A DNA stretch of 64,000 nt, from the NCBI RefSeq assembly GCF_032062135.1, contig NC_092859.1:65795080-65859079 (forward strand). The letters are read 5' to 3'. The stretch comes from Pyxicephalus adspersus (Eukaryota; Chordata; Amphibia; Anura; Pyxicephalidae). The notes under the pieces are model-generated. The model was not told where the DNA came from. It saw only the letters and a list, made by a program, of their open reading frames with translations, and did no database searches. Of this stretch, positions 33,501 to 43,859 are shown piece by piece. The position numbers were made by a program, and so were the translations under genes. Positions within the stretch are counted from its first letter, which is position 1; each line of letters begins with the position of its first letter.

Positions 33501-34033
33501 AAGAATGGCTTGACATTTGGGAGGCGGCGCATTGAAGTTCTATTTGTACACTTTATAAAGAGAATCTGTATAAAATTTTGCTCAGATGGTATTACACGCC
33601 GGAAGTACTTCACCAATTGGTCCCTAACGCTGATCCCATCTGTTGGAGATGTAGAAACCATCGCGGTACGATAGAACACATATTCTGGTTCTGCCCCCTT
33701 ATCCAGACTTACTGGTCCCAGGTTAACGATCTACTGTCTGTTGTGACCCAGCAACCTGTGATTCTGGATCCCTTCTCACATCTGTTAGGCCAACCTTCTC
33801 TAGCATTACCAAAAGTCTCCCGGAAGCTAGTATCTCATATTCTAGTTGCAGCTCGTACACTAATTCCCACTAGGTGGAAAGCAACTTCCCCTCCTTCCAT
33901 GGAAAACCTCTACACACGGATTCAAGAGATATGCCTTATGGAATACCTTACAGCACTCCTTAGAAACACAGTCACTAAGTTTGAAATAGTCTGGGAAGCT
34001 TGGGATCATTACTATGCTAACCTATCCGGATGA
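30528..34033 (+). pseudogene. L1-D ORF2, endonuclease/reverse transcriptase, internally deleted
   Basis: Starts MTTRILSFNVRGLN. A frameshift near 30640 precedes QETHF. VGGDFNLIV and, after another shift near 31030, SDHARITL (SDHAP expected) complete the endonuclease. The frame 31026-32495 is open through LDAEKAFDCLSW, GTRQGCPLSP and YADDILLTL (near 32380), but at about 31735 it passes directly from the linker (RDERGMVPEL) to SLFIDFLKGKPIPPSML, omitting roughly 120 residues that include the SPGxDGFTxEYY region present in L1-A and L1-B. The C-terminal Cys/His knuckle (CWRCRNHRGTIEHIFWFC) is near 33640-33700 after two more breaks. Confidence 0.85.
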
Positions 34034-34269
34034 CCCCCTCCATCGCTTTTTACTTACCTGATAACGTCACATTGCCCACACTCTGCTTTCCCCACCCCTA
34101 TATCCTCTGATGTTTGCATGATGTGTTATGTTTGAGAATTGGTTTGTAAATGTTAGACCACAATTTCAGTTTTATTATGCGTTTTTCCCTGTTATGTATT
34201 TTCTTTTTCCTTTTGTATCCTGTTGAAATATCTCTTAATAAAAATACAATTTCAAAAAAAAAAAAAAAA

Positions 34270-34607
34270 TAGATGCTGGTTCCACAGAGGTCTGTAAGAA
34301 AATGACCACTAAAATAAGAAAAATAAATGAAAAATCTATGTGACTGACCTTTCACTTCTAGAAGGTCTGGTAAAAGCACTTCCATTATCACAAACAAAGC
34401 CTGGACTGCTTGTCTTCATAAAAACATATTGTAGAGACTGCAGGAAATTACCTCATCACTAGTTTCCTGTAACAACCCTCAGGACTGCTGGGACACAGTT
34501 TAGTTGGAATTCATTGATGCATTACATCTAGGAATGATAACATGCAAAAATGCACTGACCCCTAGCACCCAGATAGTGTAGAGTTTTTTACAGTTGTATC
34601 AGTAAAT
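34270..34607. other. no gene seen
   Basis: Short flank between L1-D and hAT-3 without recognisable features. Confidence 0.5.
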
Positions 34608-34850
34608 GACGTACTTAGAGATGAGTGAATCGAAGCTGACGAAGTGGAATTCCATCTGAAATTCAGGAAAAATTTGATTCGCAACGAAGGCGAATTTCCT
34701 CGCGCTTCGTGGTAACGAATCGCAATTTTTCCTAAAATGGCGGGTACACTTGTGAGGGCATGGAGCAAGAAAGTCTGGGAAGGCGGGATGACCCATAATG
34801 CCATGGATGCAGCTAATCAGCAGCCAGCCAGCCCTGTAATGTCACAGCCC

Positions 34851-34859
34851 TATAAATAG
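34851..34859 (+). promoter_or_regulatory. TATA box of hAT-3
   Basis: TATAAATAG stands about 235 bases inside the left end and upstream of the transposase in the coding direction. Confidence 0.5.
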
Positions 34860-35187
34860 CCTCAGCCCTCTTGGATTAAGACATTTTACAGCGTTCTGAT
34901 TGAAGGGAGGGACGTCTGGAGGCACTAGGGAGGGTGATAGGAAAAACTTAATTGTGAAAAAAAATGAAAAAACGTCTTATAAGTGCAGGGAAAAGATAGG
35001 GAGGAATCATTTCACAGCATCTTAGTGCAGGGAGAGACATCAGAAGGCGCTAGGGACAGTGCTAGAAAAGGGATTTACAAGTGCAGGCAAAGATTATTTG
35101 GGGATCCAAATAGCCAATATACAGCTCTGTCATTCCAGCAATTTGTTCTTGTTATTGGGGTGCAAGTGCTATGTTGAAAAGCTTTTA

Positions 35188-35735
35188 GTGACTTATATCT
35201 GTGGAAAAAGAAAAATATATACGCATTTAACTTCTGCAGTTATATGTGGTAAAAGCGTTTAGTGGCGTATTTCAGTACAAAAAGAAAAATATATAAGTAT
35301 TTCACTTCTGCAGTTATATGTGGTGAAAGTGTTTAGTGGCCTATTTCAGTACAAAAAGATCAATATATACGCACTTCACTGTTGCAGTTATTTGTGGTGA
35401 AAGAGTTTATTGGCCTATTTCAGTACAAAAAGAAAAATATATACGCATTTCACTTCTGCAGTTATATGTGGTGAAAGAGTTTAGTGGCCTATTTCAGTAC
35501 AAAAAGAAAAATATATACACACACTTCACTGTTGCAGTTATTTGTGGTGAAAGCGTTTAGTGGCCTATTTCAGTACAAAAAAAAATATATTCTCAGTTCA
35601 CTTCTGCAGTTATATGTGGTGAAATTGCTTAGTGACCTATTTGAGTATAAAAAGAAAAACATATACGCAGTTCACTGTTGCAGTTATTTGTGGTAAAAGC
35701 GTTTAGTGGCCTATTTCTATACAAAAAGAAAAAAA
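35188..35735. repeat. ~74-bp tandem array in hAT-3 leader
   Basis: About seven units, each with GTTTAGTGGCCTATTTCAGT, ACAAAAAGAAAAATATATAC and GTTATNTGTGGT. Open frames across it follow the repeat and are not evidence of a gene. Confidence 0.9.
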
Positions 35736-35795
35736 TATTTGTCGCTTTTAGGGGTGTTTTAATTTGCTTTTAATTTATTTAGTTTAGCTAAAAGT

Positions 35796-38700
35796 ATGTC
35801 TGACAGAGAAGTGCCAGGCCATGCACAGAGGAGTGGCAGAGGCCTAAATGTTTCTGGCCCAGGCAGAGGTCGCAGCAGAGTAAGGGGGCATGTCAGCAGG
35901 AGTCAGAGCGAGAGTCCTGAGCTCCCGGTGTCATCTAGCGGTCGTGTCTTGACCAGCAACCCAGCGGTTCTTGATTGGGTAACTTGCTCACCCACTTCTT
36001 TCCAAGTAACATCAGACACCCCCATCCAACAGACTCTGGGTTCGTCAGACACAACCCCTTGGTTGGCATGGCCCAGGAGCAGGCCCTCTGCCCTCACCTT
36101 TCCTCAACCTGCCTCTGTCCTTTGCTGTTTCCTCAGCCACAGAAGTTTTGTAAGCAGTGGGCTCAGCTCCACTATACAGCGAGGACGAGCTAGTGGAGGA
36201 CAGTCATTTGTGGGCAGAAGGTGAAGCGTGGCCAGGTGTTGGCACCACGGCCCTGCGTCAACATATGCAGCGTCACCATAAAGTGGCCTGGGAGAACCGT
36301 GGCTCCGATGTGGTGGTCCAGCCTGCCGCAGCAACCGCTGTTGGTGCTGCTGTCCCTCCCTTTGCAAGTGGTGGACTCGAACATCAGACACCCCCATCCA
36401 ACAGTCGCTGGGTTCGTCAGACACAACCCTTAGTTGGCATGGCCCGGGAGCAGGCCCTCTGCCCTTACCTGTCCTCAACCTGCCTCTGTCCTTTTCTGTT
36501 TCCTCAGCCACAGAAGTTTTGTAAGCAGTGGGCTTAGCTCCACTATACAGCAAGGACGAGCTAGTGGAGGACAGTCAGCAGCTACTGCTCACCTAAGATC
36601 TGGAGGAGACATCCGCTGCTTCCTCCGCTAGGCGGGCAAGTAGTGATGAGGGGAGTGGCGTGGGAGGTGGTGTTGCGAGCAGTCAGGCTCCTGACCCAGA
36701 GACGTTTGAGGAGGACATCAGTGACGTGCAGACACTACTCAATGATGATGAAGCCGATCGCACTTGGGAGCCGGGTGTAGAAGGGGCTTCATCATCATCA
36801 GGAAAAGAGGGTGGCAGCTTACCTACTCGGTGGTGTGGCAGTTCTTTGTTAAGCCGCCGGAGGAGGTTAACATGGCCATATGTAGAATTTGTGGGCAGAA
36901 GGTGAAGCATGGCCAGGTGTTGGCACCACGGCCCTGCCTCAACATTTGCAGAGTCACCATAAAGTGGCCTGGGAGAACTGTGGTTCCGAGGTGGTGGTCC
37001 AGCCTGCCGCAGCAACCGCTGTTGGTGCTGCAGTCCTTCCCTTTCCAAGTGGTGGACTCTGCACCTTTCACAGAACTGATGGCTTGTGCTGAGCCGAGGT
37101 GGAGAGTCTCAAGCCGTCATTTCTTTGTGAAAAAGGCAGTACCAGCCCTGCACAAATATATAGAACAGAAGGTGGGCCAGTCCTTGACCCTGTTGGTGTC
37201 TGCCAAAGTGCACAGCAGCGCCATCGTGTGGAGCTGTAACTACGGTCAGGGACAATACATGTCCTTTATGGCCCACTGGATGAATGTGGTTCCTGCACAG
37301 CCACACCAGGAACTTGGCCAAGTGACACCGCTTCCGCCTCCACGTTCTCATGCTGGTGGTCCTGCGACAACGTCTGCCTCTGCCTCCTCATCCTACACTG
37401 TGTCCTCAGCCTCCACTGCAGGGACAATTCAGCACGGCGGTGTCACTCTGTTCTGCACCTGGTTCGCCTGGGTGAACGGAGTCACACAGGGAAGGACAAC
37501 TCAAAATTGGAACCATGGTGACCGACAACGGGAAGAACATGGTGTCGGCGCTGCATCAAGGAAGGCTGAGCCATGCGACCTGCATGGCACACGTATTCAA
37601 TTTGGTTGTCAAGCGGTTCCTGAAGTCTTCCACCCATCTGCAAAACATCATACAAATGGCCAGGAAACTTTGCATGCACTTCAACCACTCGTACACTGTA
37701 AAGCACACCCTCCTTGAGCTGCAGCGGCAGAACGGCATCCCCCAACATAGGCTGATATGCGATGTTTCCACCCTCCATATGTTGGACCAACTATACAAAC
37801 AGAGAAAGGCCATCAACGATTTCTTGATGATCCAAGCCTATAGGAGTTCTCCTATGTGTAAGTTCAATATCAGCCAGTGGCAGCTCATGCGTGACACCTG
37901 CCATTTGCCCAGGCCCTTTGAGGAGGCCGCATTATTTGTCAGTCGCCAGGACTACAGGATGAACAACGTCATTCCACTGCTTCATGTCCTAGAACAGATG
38001 CTGGTTAATCTGGCTGGTCAGGGGACCGGAGATGTGGCGCCTAGATCTCACGGCCACATGAGCCCTGTGGGGGCTGAACTGGAGGAGGAGGACATTGGAG
38101 CACAGACAATGTATAGCCGAATGGGTGGTTTTTCCACTCAGATGACAGGAGAGGAGGAGCAGGAGCATCCAGAGGAGCAAGAGGGAGATGAGGAAGACGA
38201 GGCAGAAGACCCAAACACACCATGGCAGTATGCAGTGGAGATGGAGGCAGGGAGTCCCTCTGAGTCACTTGCACAAATAGACCGCTGCATGGTCACTTGC
38301 TTACGTAGCCGATTTGTCACCATTCGCCAGAAGGATGACTTCTGGCTTTCCACCTTGTTGGACCCTTGCTACCGGTCCAGAATGGGGGCCTTTTTTACAC
38401 CCGCTGAGAGGGAGGAAAAACTGAACTACTACAGAGACATCCTATGTAGTCAGTTGGCCGCTGCCTATCTGCGCCATTGTCCATCCTCTCGCAGGTCTGA
38501 CCAGGGGGCCCTCTGCACTCACGTTCCACTGCCATGGCTGCTGGGGAGGGGTGTGGTGGCAGGAGCAGTACCAGCTCCATCAGCAGCAGCCTGAGTCTAG
38601 AGTCGCTGATGAGCAGCTTTCTTCACCCCCATAGTGAAGAAATTACTCACCAGCAGCTAGACATTGAGCAGAACCTAAACCAGGAGGTGGTGGCATACTT

Positions 38701-38976
38701 GAAGTGCACCCTGCCAGCCCTCATTGAAGATTCGCTGGACTACTGGGCAGCCAAACTGGATTTGTGGCCACAACTGACCGAGTTTGCCCTGGAAAAGCTG
38801 TCCTGCCCGGCCAGTAGTGTGGCATCAGAGGGGTGTTTAGTGCGCCGGGGGCCAAAGTTACCTCAAGAAGAACTTGCCTGTCCATCCAAAATGTGGAGAG
38901 ACTGACTTTTGTCAAGATGAATCAGGCGTGGATCTACCAGGATTTCCACCCACCAATGTCTGATGCATCTGATTAG
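35796..38976 (+). pseudogene. hAT-3 transposase (BED finger, DDE/RNase H-like, hATC)
   Basis: MSDREVPGHAQRSGRG starts an Arg/Ser-rich N-terminus. The BED finger is near 36835-36985: SVVWQFF and CRICGQKVK, then after a frameshift GTTALPQHLQSHH. Parts of this region are duplicated: about 36000-36190 recurs at about 36385-36575, and 36205-36370 recurs at 36888-37050. The RNase H-like core follows: HFFVKKAVPALHKYIEQK; the first Asp region is altered (IVWSCNYGQG). The second Asp is in VTDNGKNMVSAL (37517), followed by CMAHVFNLVVKRFL, PFEEAALFVS, an acidic insert near 38150, and LDPCYRSRM. The hATC region reads DYWAAKLDLWPQLTEFAL and LSCPASSVASE; after a frameshift it ends VERLTFVKMNQAWI with a stop at 38974-38976. 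It is inactive through several frameshifts. Confidence 0.85.
36000..37050. repeat. segmental duplications inside the hAT-3 transposase
   Basis: Two interleaved direct duplications. A block of about 190 bases (CATCAGACACCCCCATCCAA through GACGAGCTAGTGGAGGACAG) occurs at about 36010 and 36380. A block of about 165 bases (GTGGGCAGAAGGTGAAGC through CAAGTGGTGGACTC) occurs at about 36208 and 36890. Confidence 0.8.
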
Positions 38977-39129
38977 ATGATCCATGTCACCTCACCCAAA
39001 CCTTGACACAAGCGACTGGTTTCTTCTGGCTACCTGCCTCAGCTACTACTCCGATGCTGCCACCCGCCTGATGCCACACATTAGATGCCAAATGCTCCTT
39101 CTTTCACCCACCTTCATCAGCGGGTGATG

Positions 39130-39950
39130 TTATCACTTTGTGGTCTCCTGATGCTGCTGCTGCCATCTCCACACTATGTCACCTTGCCACTCTGTGGTAT
39201 CCTCCTGATGCTGCTGCTGCCATCTCCACACTATGTCACCTTGCCACTCTGTGGTCTCCTGATGCTGCTGCTGCCATCTCCAACTATGTCACCTTGCCAC
39301 TTTACGGTCTCCTGATGCTGCTGCTGCCATCTCCACACTATGTCACCTTGCGACTCTGTGCTATCCTCCTGATGCTGCTGCTGCCACCACCTCTAGACTC
39401 TGTCATTGTGCCACTCTGTAGCCTCCTGATGCTGTCGCCAACTTCACACTCTGTCAGTGTGCCACTCTGTGGCTTCCTCATGCTGCTGCTGCCACTTCCA
39501 CACTCGGTCATTGTTCCACTCTGTGGCCTCCTGATTCTGCTGCCACCTCCACACTATGTCATTGTGCCACTCTGTGGCCTCCTGATGCTGTCGCCACCTC
39601 CACACTCTGTCATTCTGCCACTCTGTGGCCTACTCATGCTTCCCCCACCTCCAGACTCTGTCATTTTGCCACTCTCTGGCCTACTCATGCTGCTGCCACC
39701 TCCACACTCTGTCATTGTGCCACTCTATAGCCTCCTGATGCTGTCGCCAACTCCAGACTCTGTCATTGTGCCACTCTGTAGCCTCCTGATGCTGTCGGCA
39801 CCTCCAGACTCGGTCTTTGTGCCACTCTGTGGCCTCCTGATTTTGCTGCCACCTCCACACTCTGTCATCGTGCCACTCTGTGGCCTCTTCCTGATGCTGC
39901 TGCTGCTGCTGCCGCCACCTCCAGACTCTGTCATTGTACTGCTTTGTGGT
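39130..39950. repeat. 51-bp minisatellite in hAT-3 3' region
   Basis: About fifteen units with the core CTCCTGATGCTGCTGCCACC and CACTCTGTCATTGTGCCACT. Unit length is mostly 51 bases, a multiple of three, so the plus strand stays open for 304 codons (39138-40052) as a Leu/Pro repeat; the minus strand is also open. This is a consequence of the period, not evidence of a gene. Confidence 0.9.
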
Positions 39951-40656
39951 AGCCAAAAGCAGGAGGGTACAAAACACAGAAGACATGCAAATTTTCCATT
40001 CATGTGTCATCTCTGTTTTGGATCCACTCTTGTTTTTTTTTTTTGGCGTTAGCAATACTGATGGATTATTGAGCAAATGCTGACAGAGTGAAGGCATATG
40101 CTCCACAGACAGGATCCATTTTTTGTTGGTTATTGTTCTGACGGATCAGAGGTAGGACAAAATATTCAGTGACGTCAACACAAACTTACTGCTGACACCC
40201 TCTCCACTCTATTGGGGGGGGGGGGCTCTTCTTGTATAAGTGGTTAATAGAACAGGTTCTTTAGACATCTATGTGGAATCAGCTGACCAGGGTGTAAAAG
40301 GAGTGCGCTTCTTCTTGACGCTAACATGGACCTGTAAGGCTGAGTTCATACTTGAGTCAGTTTGGCCCCGTGACTGCCCAAATAAGTGAAGCGTGCAGTG
40401 ATTCTAATAGCGACGCCTGTCATCTGCATGTCATACTGACTTACAGTATTTTTTTACTACCACAGCAGACTCCCCTTGCGTGTTACTGCAAGGCACAGTG
40501 TTCTACACCATTATCAAGGCTCCCTGCAGGCTGGAAATAAACGTTTTTTAACCCAATTCGCCGCGAATAAATTCGGATCGAAGCAAATCTTTTCAAAAAA
40601 TTCGGCAAACTGGCCGAATCGAATTTTTGAGAAATTCGCTCATCTCTAGATGTAAT

Positions 40657-41163
40657 CTAAAGAGTTTCTTTGGGTCACTTCACACTGTGTTTGTTCTTAT
40701 CACTCCCAAGTTTGTCCTACTAATATATGGTGGTTCAAATACCTAAATGAAAATCACTGAATCGTGTTTTTGTATTTTTCAGTTTTGTTTTCTAAATTTT
40801 CTCTAATTAAAAAAAGATGCATACCATATATGCCTAAATACCGTATAAAACTTTCTTTTACATGAAAATTACAGTCAAAAACAATCACAGTTGTACTTGT
40901 ACTTACAGCTTAAAAAAAAATAAAATTTAAAAAACTCCCAGAATCCTGTAATGCAATGGTCTCCAGTGCCAAAGACTTTTTTTTCAAAACCAGTGAACTG
41001 CTGCCTGACAAATCAAAATTATGGAACCCAGACAAGAACCCAGAATGTTACCAATATAAATTTGATCTGATATTATAATAATTAGACTTACCACTAGCTG
41101 TTATCCTCCGACACATGGATTGGCTGAACAATGACATGAGCTCAGCTGGGCTTCTGTCATTGG
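40657..41163. other. no gene seen; AT-rich DNA
   Basis: No recognisable feature. Confidence 0.45.
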
Positions 41164-41259
41164 GCCTGATTTTTTAAAGCTCTCCAAGGCTGGAGAAGAT
41201 GCACTTTTATCAGTGAACCTGTATATTTACCAGCCTTGAGGAGCTTTAATAAATCAGGC
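41164..41259. repeat. short palindromic MITE
   Basis: The ends GCCTGATTTTTTAAAGCTC and GAGCTTTAATAAATCAGGC are inverted copies with few mismatches. The interior GGCTGGAGAAGATGCAC and CAGTGAACCTG is shared with 28250-28314 and, diverged, with 62744-62962. It is an internally deleted copy. Confidence 0.75.
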
Positions 41260-41264
41260 ACATT

Positions 41265-42000
41265 GTGTAGAGCCAATTTTGCAAGAATTGTCAGTTAGCT
41301 ACTCTATTGAGTACTTGGATAATTGAATGTAAACAATTATACTTCCACACAAAGACAGTATATGACAATACTTACCTGCACAGGTAAATATTAGTTAAAA
41401 AAAAGACTCATAAAGATTAAATTATTTAAGGCTTAACCCTTTTTTCATAGAATAGGTAAAGAGTATGTAACTTCTACACTGCCCTTATGACTATTTTTCA
41501 CTCTGTCATTTTAACTTATGTCATTTGTTATTCAACTAATTATCACTTTTTGAATCTTAGTGGTGATGGCCACATTTTGTGCCCTAGGTTTATACTTGAG
41601 TCAATGTAATTTTACTATTTTTTTAGTCAAAAGTCAAAATTCAGTAGGATTTATCAGTTTGGGTTTTCAAAAAGCACTTGCACAAGGGTGTGTGCAATGG
41701 AGTTATATGATACTTAATGTCAGTAACAAGATGATTTATAGGGAATAAATCTAGGCTTGAGATTTGATTAATGCGATGGGAGTCACATTTATTTGTTAAA
41801 GATGTGGTATGTAAGTTAGTGAAATGGTCCATAAGAGTTATTTGGATTTCTGTCATTACTTGAAGATAAATTTTTTATAAATCATACACCGTTTAAAAGC
41901 AGTTGTGCTGCCAATAATGGGTCCAACTTTTTTAAAGTCACTGCAACAGAGAGGCAGACAATAATAAAAAAACGACAAGGGGTTCCAGCTTACCTGTATT
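41265..42000. other. no gene seen; AT-rich DNA
   Basis: No coding or repeat similarity recognised. Confidence 0.45.
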
Positions 42001-42001
42001 A

Positions 42002-42009
42002 TCTATGAG
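42002..42009. repeat. left 8-bp target-site duplication of hAT-2
   Basis: TCTATGAG, identical to 51779-51786. Confidence 0.85.
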
Positions 42010-42165
42010 TAGTGTTGGTCGAATAGCTCACTATTTGATTTGACCGCTATTTGGTCGAATAATGCATAATTATTCGGGTGATCGAACATTGAATTCGAAC
42101 TTTATTAAAGTCAATGGGGAAAAAATTGGGGTTGTTATTCGGGTCGGTGGAGAGCTTCTACAGCC

Positions 42166-42174
42166 TATAAATAC
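42166..42174 (+). promoter_or_regulatory. TATA box in hAT-2 left end
   Basis: TATAAATAC about 155 bases inside the left terminus, pointing into the element; comparable in position to the TATA boxes of hAT-3 and hAT-1. Confidence 0.4.
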
Positions 42175-42796
42175 ATTTAAAAAGACATGTCAAGACTCCC
42201 CCAGCTCTGCACAACACTGTACGAGTAAAAAAAAAAATAGGGAAGTCGTTTTTCTGTTGCTGGCAAGGCCATTTTATGGGGCGGCCAAGGGAACATGCCG
42301 GATTTTACACGAGTCTCCGAGTAGAGGCAGAGAGGGACATGAGGGGGTTCTTCTGGTCCAAAAATTATCCACCAGGTTTCACCGCTCTGTTACAAGCCAT
42401 ACACAGCGTTCAGAGTACAGGCAGAGGTCTCTAAAGAGGGTCTTTCAGTCCAAAAATTAGACTACACAGCTCTGTTAAACGTTACAAGTGAAAGGTGGCA
42501 GCAGCAGTAGGAGGAGGCAGTGGGCACTGAGATGGAGCGGGGAACCCATTTGTAATTGGCATCCAGTGCTGGGAACTGGGCAGGCGGCATCAGTTACAGC
42601 ATGAAGAGGAGGTGGTGGGCCCTGAGAAGGAGCAAGGACGGCATTAGAGGTTGAGGCCATCACCCATATGGACAGTGTTGAAGCTGTAGCTATTGGAGAC
42701 ATGAATGGATAAACGAGATTCCAATCTAGGTAGGGACAGATTGGAACCTTGTTCATTCATTCATGTCTCCAATAGATACAGCTGTTCCTGCTGCAT

Positions 42797-43560
42797 GCCC
42801 CAAGCTTAATCAATATGAGCCATCAGGATGCAGGTATACTTCCAATGAGCCAGCTGATTCGAGTGGGTGGCATCTTTAACCCTGGAGCGCAGCTTGAAGC
42901 GTAAGTGGAAGTGCAAGTCAATCACATCCAATTGGTGCAAATCTGCCAGTGTGGTGCTGTGGAAATTCTCTTCTATGATGTCCCAGGACACATTAGGATT
43001 TGGGTACTCTAGCACTTCACCAGCTTTGAATCCAACAGACATGGACGTGTTGCATATCAACAGACATTTGGGTGTCAGCACCTTGGTGAACAGAATAAAC
43101 AGGTGGTCCATGTTGGTTTTGTACATTTGCAGTGATTGCTCATGATACCTGCTATCATCCTATATACACAAGTTGATGATGACAACGTCGGGCTGAGGTC
43201 CATGTTGGAAGTTGGCCAGCATGTTCTCTATGTACTCCGAAGAAACACGGGTCAGGAACTAGAACCGTACAAGTTGGTGGTCAGTTTTGTAATGACGCAC
43301 TTGGCGGTAAATTATGGCATTGTGCATTTCAGCCAGAAATCCCCCAAACGTGTCTTTTGCAAATTACATGTCACCTTTCCCTTTCAGCTGCTTCTCAGTC
43401 CCATTGTCATCATTCTGCAGTATTTTCACAAGATCCTCGTTGACGGATCTTTGAGTGGAGTCTCCCAGGACAGCCACATACTTTTTGTGGAGAAGTCTGC
43501 TGAGCTCAATAACTCTCGGTTCCCATTAAATATACCGGTGTTTCTGATCTCATCCCCCTA
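42797..43560 (-). pseudogene. PCED1: PC-esterase (PCED1/FAM113-like) core fragment captured in hAT-2
   Basis: About 250 codons read from the complement in one main frame without introns. Segments in order: RVIELSRLLHKKYVAVLGDS (GDS is the nucleophile block of GDSL/SGNH-type esterases), STQRSVNEDLVKILQ, FLAEMHNAIIYRQVRHY, DHQLVRF, FLTRVSSEYIENML, GPQPDVVIINLCI, MYKTNMDHLFILFTKVL, PKCLLICNTSM, FKAGEVLEYPNPNVSWDII, ENFHSTTLADLHQLDVIDLH, THSNQLAHWKYTCI and HID-stop-AWG. The order and motifs fit the animal PCED1/FAM113 PC-esterase family. Stops replace a residue after GKGDM, an aromatic in RFxFLTR, Trp in IxDDSRY and Gln before AWG, so it is a pseudogene. The sequence lies between satellite units. 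hAT-1 has the second half of the same gene. Confidence 0.8.
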
Positions 43561-43859
43561 ACATAAACAGAGGGACTGTTGTCCCACGTCCCACTTCCGG
43601 GGTAACATACACAGAAATTCAGTCCGATAAAGCGTGGTACTGATGGATGAAGCAGAAGATGTGGCCTTTTACATGCAGTCACAAATTCAGAAATTCAGAT
43701 TACACACTTCGGGGTGTCATTAAAGATGCACTACACCAAGCTCTAGATGCCAGTTACTAATTCCTTCCACACTCGTCTCAGGGCCTGCTATCAAGTTAAA
43801 GCACATGAATGGAAACGGGGCTTGGTGGAATCAGTGGGGAAAGAAAATCCTATTGAGCT

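Larger units (their letters stand above)
28315..34269 (+). mobile_element. L1-D: Tx1-like L1 LINE
   Basis: Plus-strand element with ORF1 (28427-29735), a spacer of about 800 bases, ORF2 (30528-34033), an AATAAA-type signal near 34236 and a terminal A run ending at 34269. It is a different subfamily from L1-B (more GC-rich, different protein sequence). No convincing target duplication was found; the 5' limit is approximate and lies inside a MITE fragment. Confidence 0.85.
34616..40648 (+). mobile_element. hAT-3: BED-finger hAT transposon
   Basis: About 6.0 kb. Left end TAGAGATGAGTGAA, right end TTCGCTCATCTCTA, forming an inverted repeat of about 14 bases. The flanks GACGTACT (34608-34615) and GATGTAAT (40649-40656) agree at six of eight bases, compatible with an old 8-bp hAT duplication. 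Inside: subterminal TTCG-rich motifs, a TATA box, a 74-bp array, a broken transposase and a 51-bp minisatellite. Confidence 0.85.

Noticed and set aside
35336..35696. Overlapping open frames with repeated sequence such as GLFQYKKKNIYTH
   Set aside because: They follow the 74-bp tandem array in the hAT-3 leader and are explained by it.
39681..40106. Open minus-strand frame of 141 codons, Trp/Gln/His-rich repeats
   Set aside because: It lies entirely in the 51-bp minisatellite; the period keeps several frames open on both strands. No similarity to a protein family.
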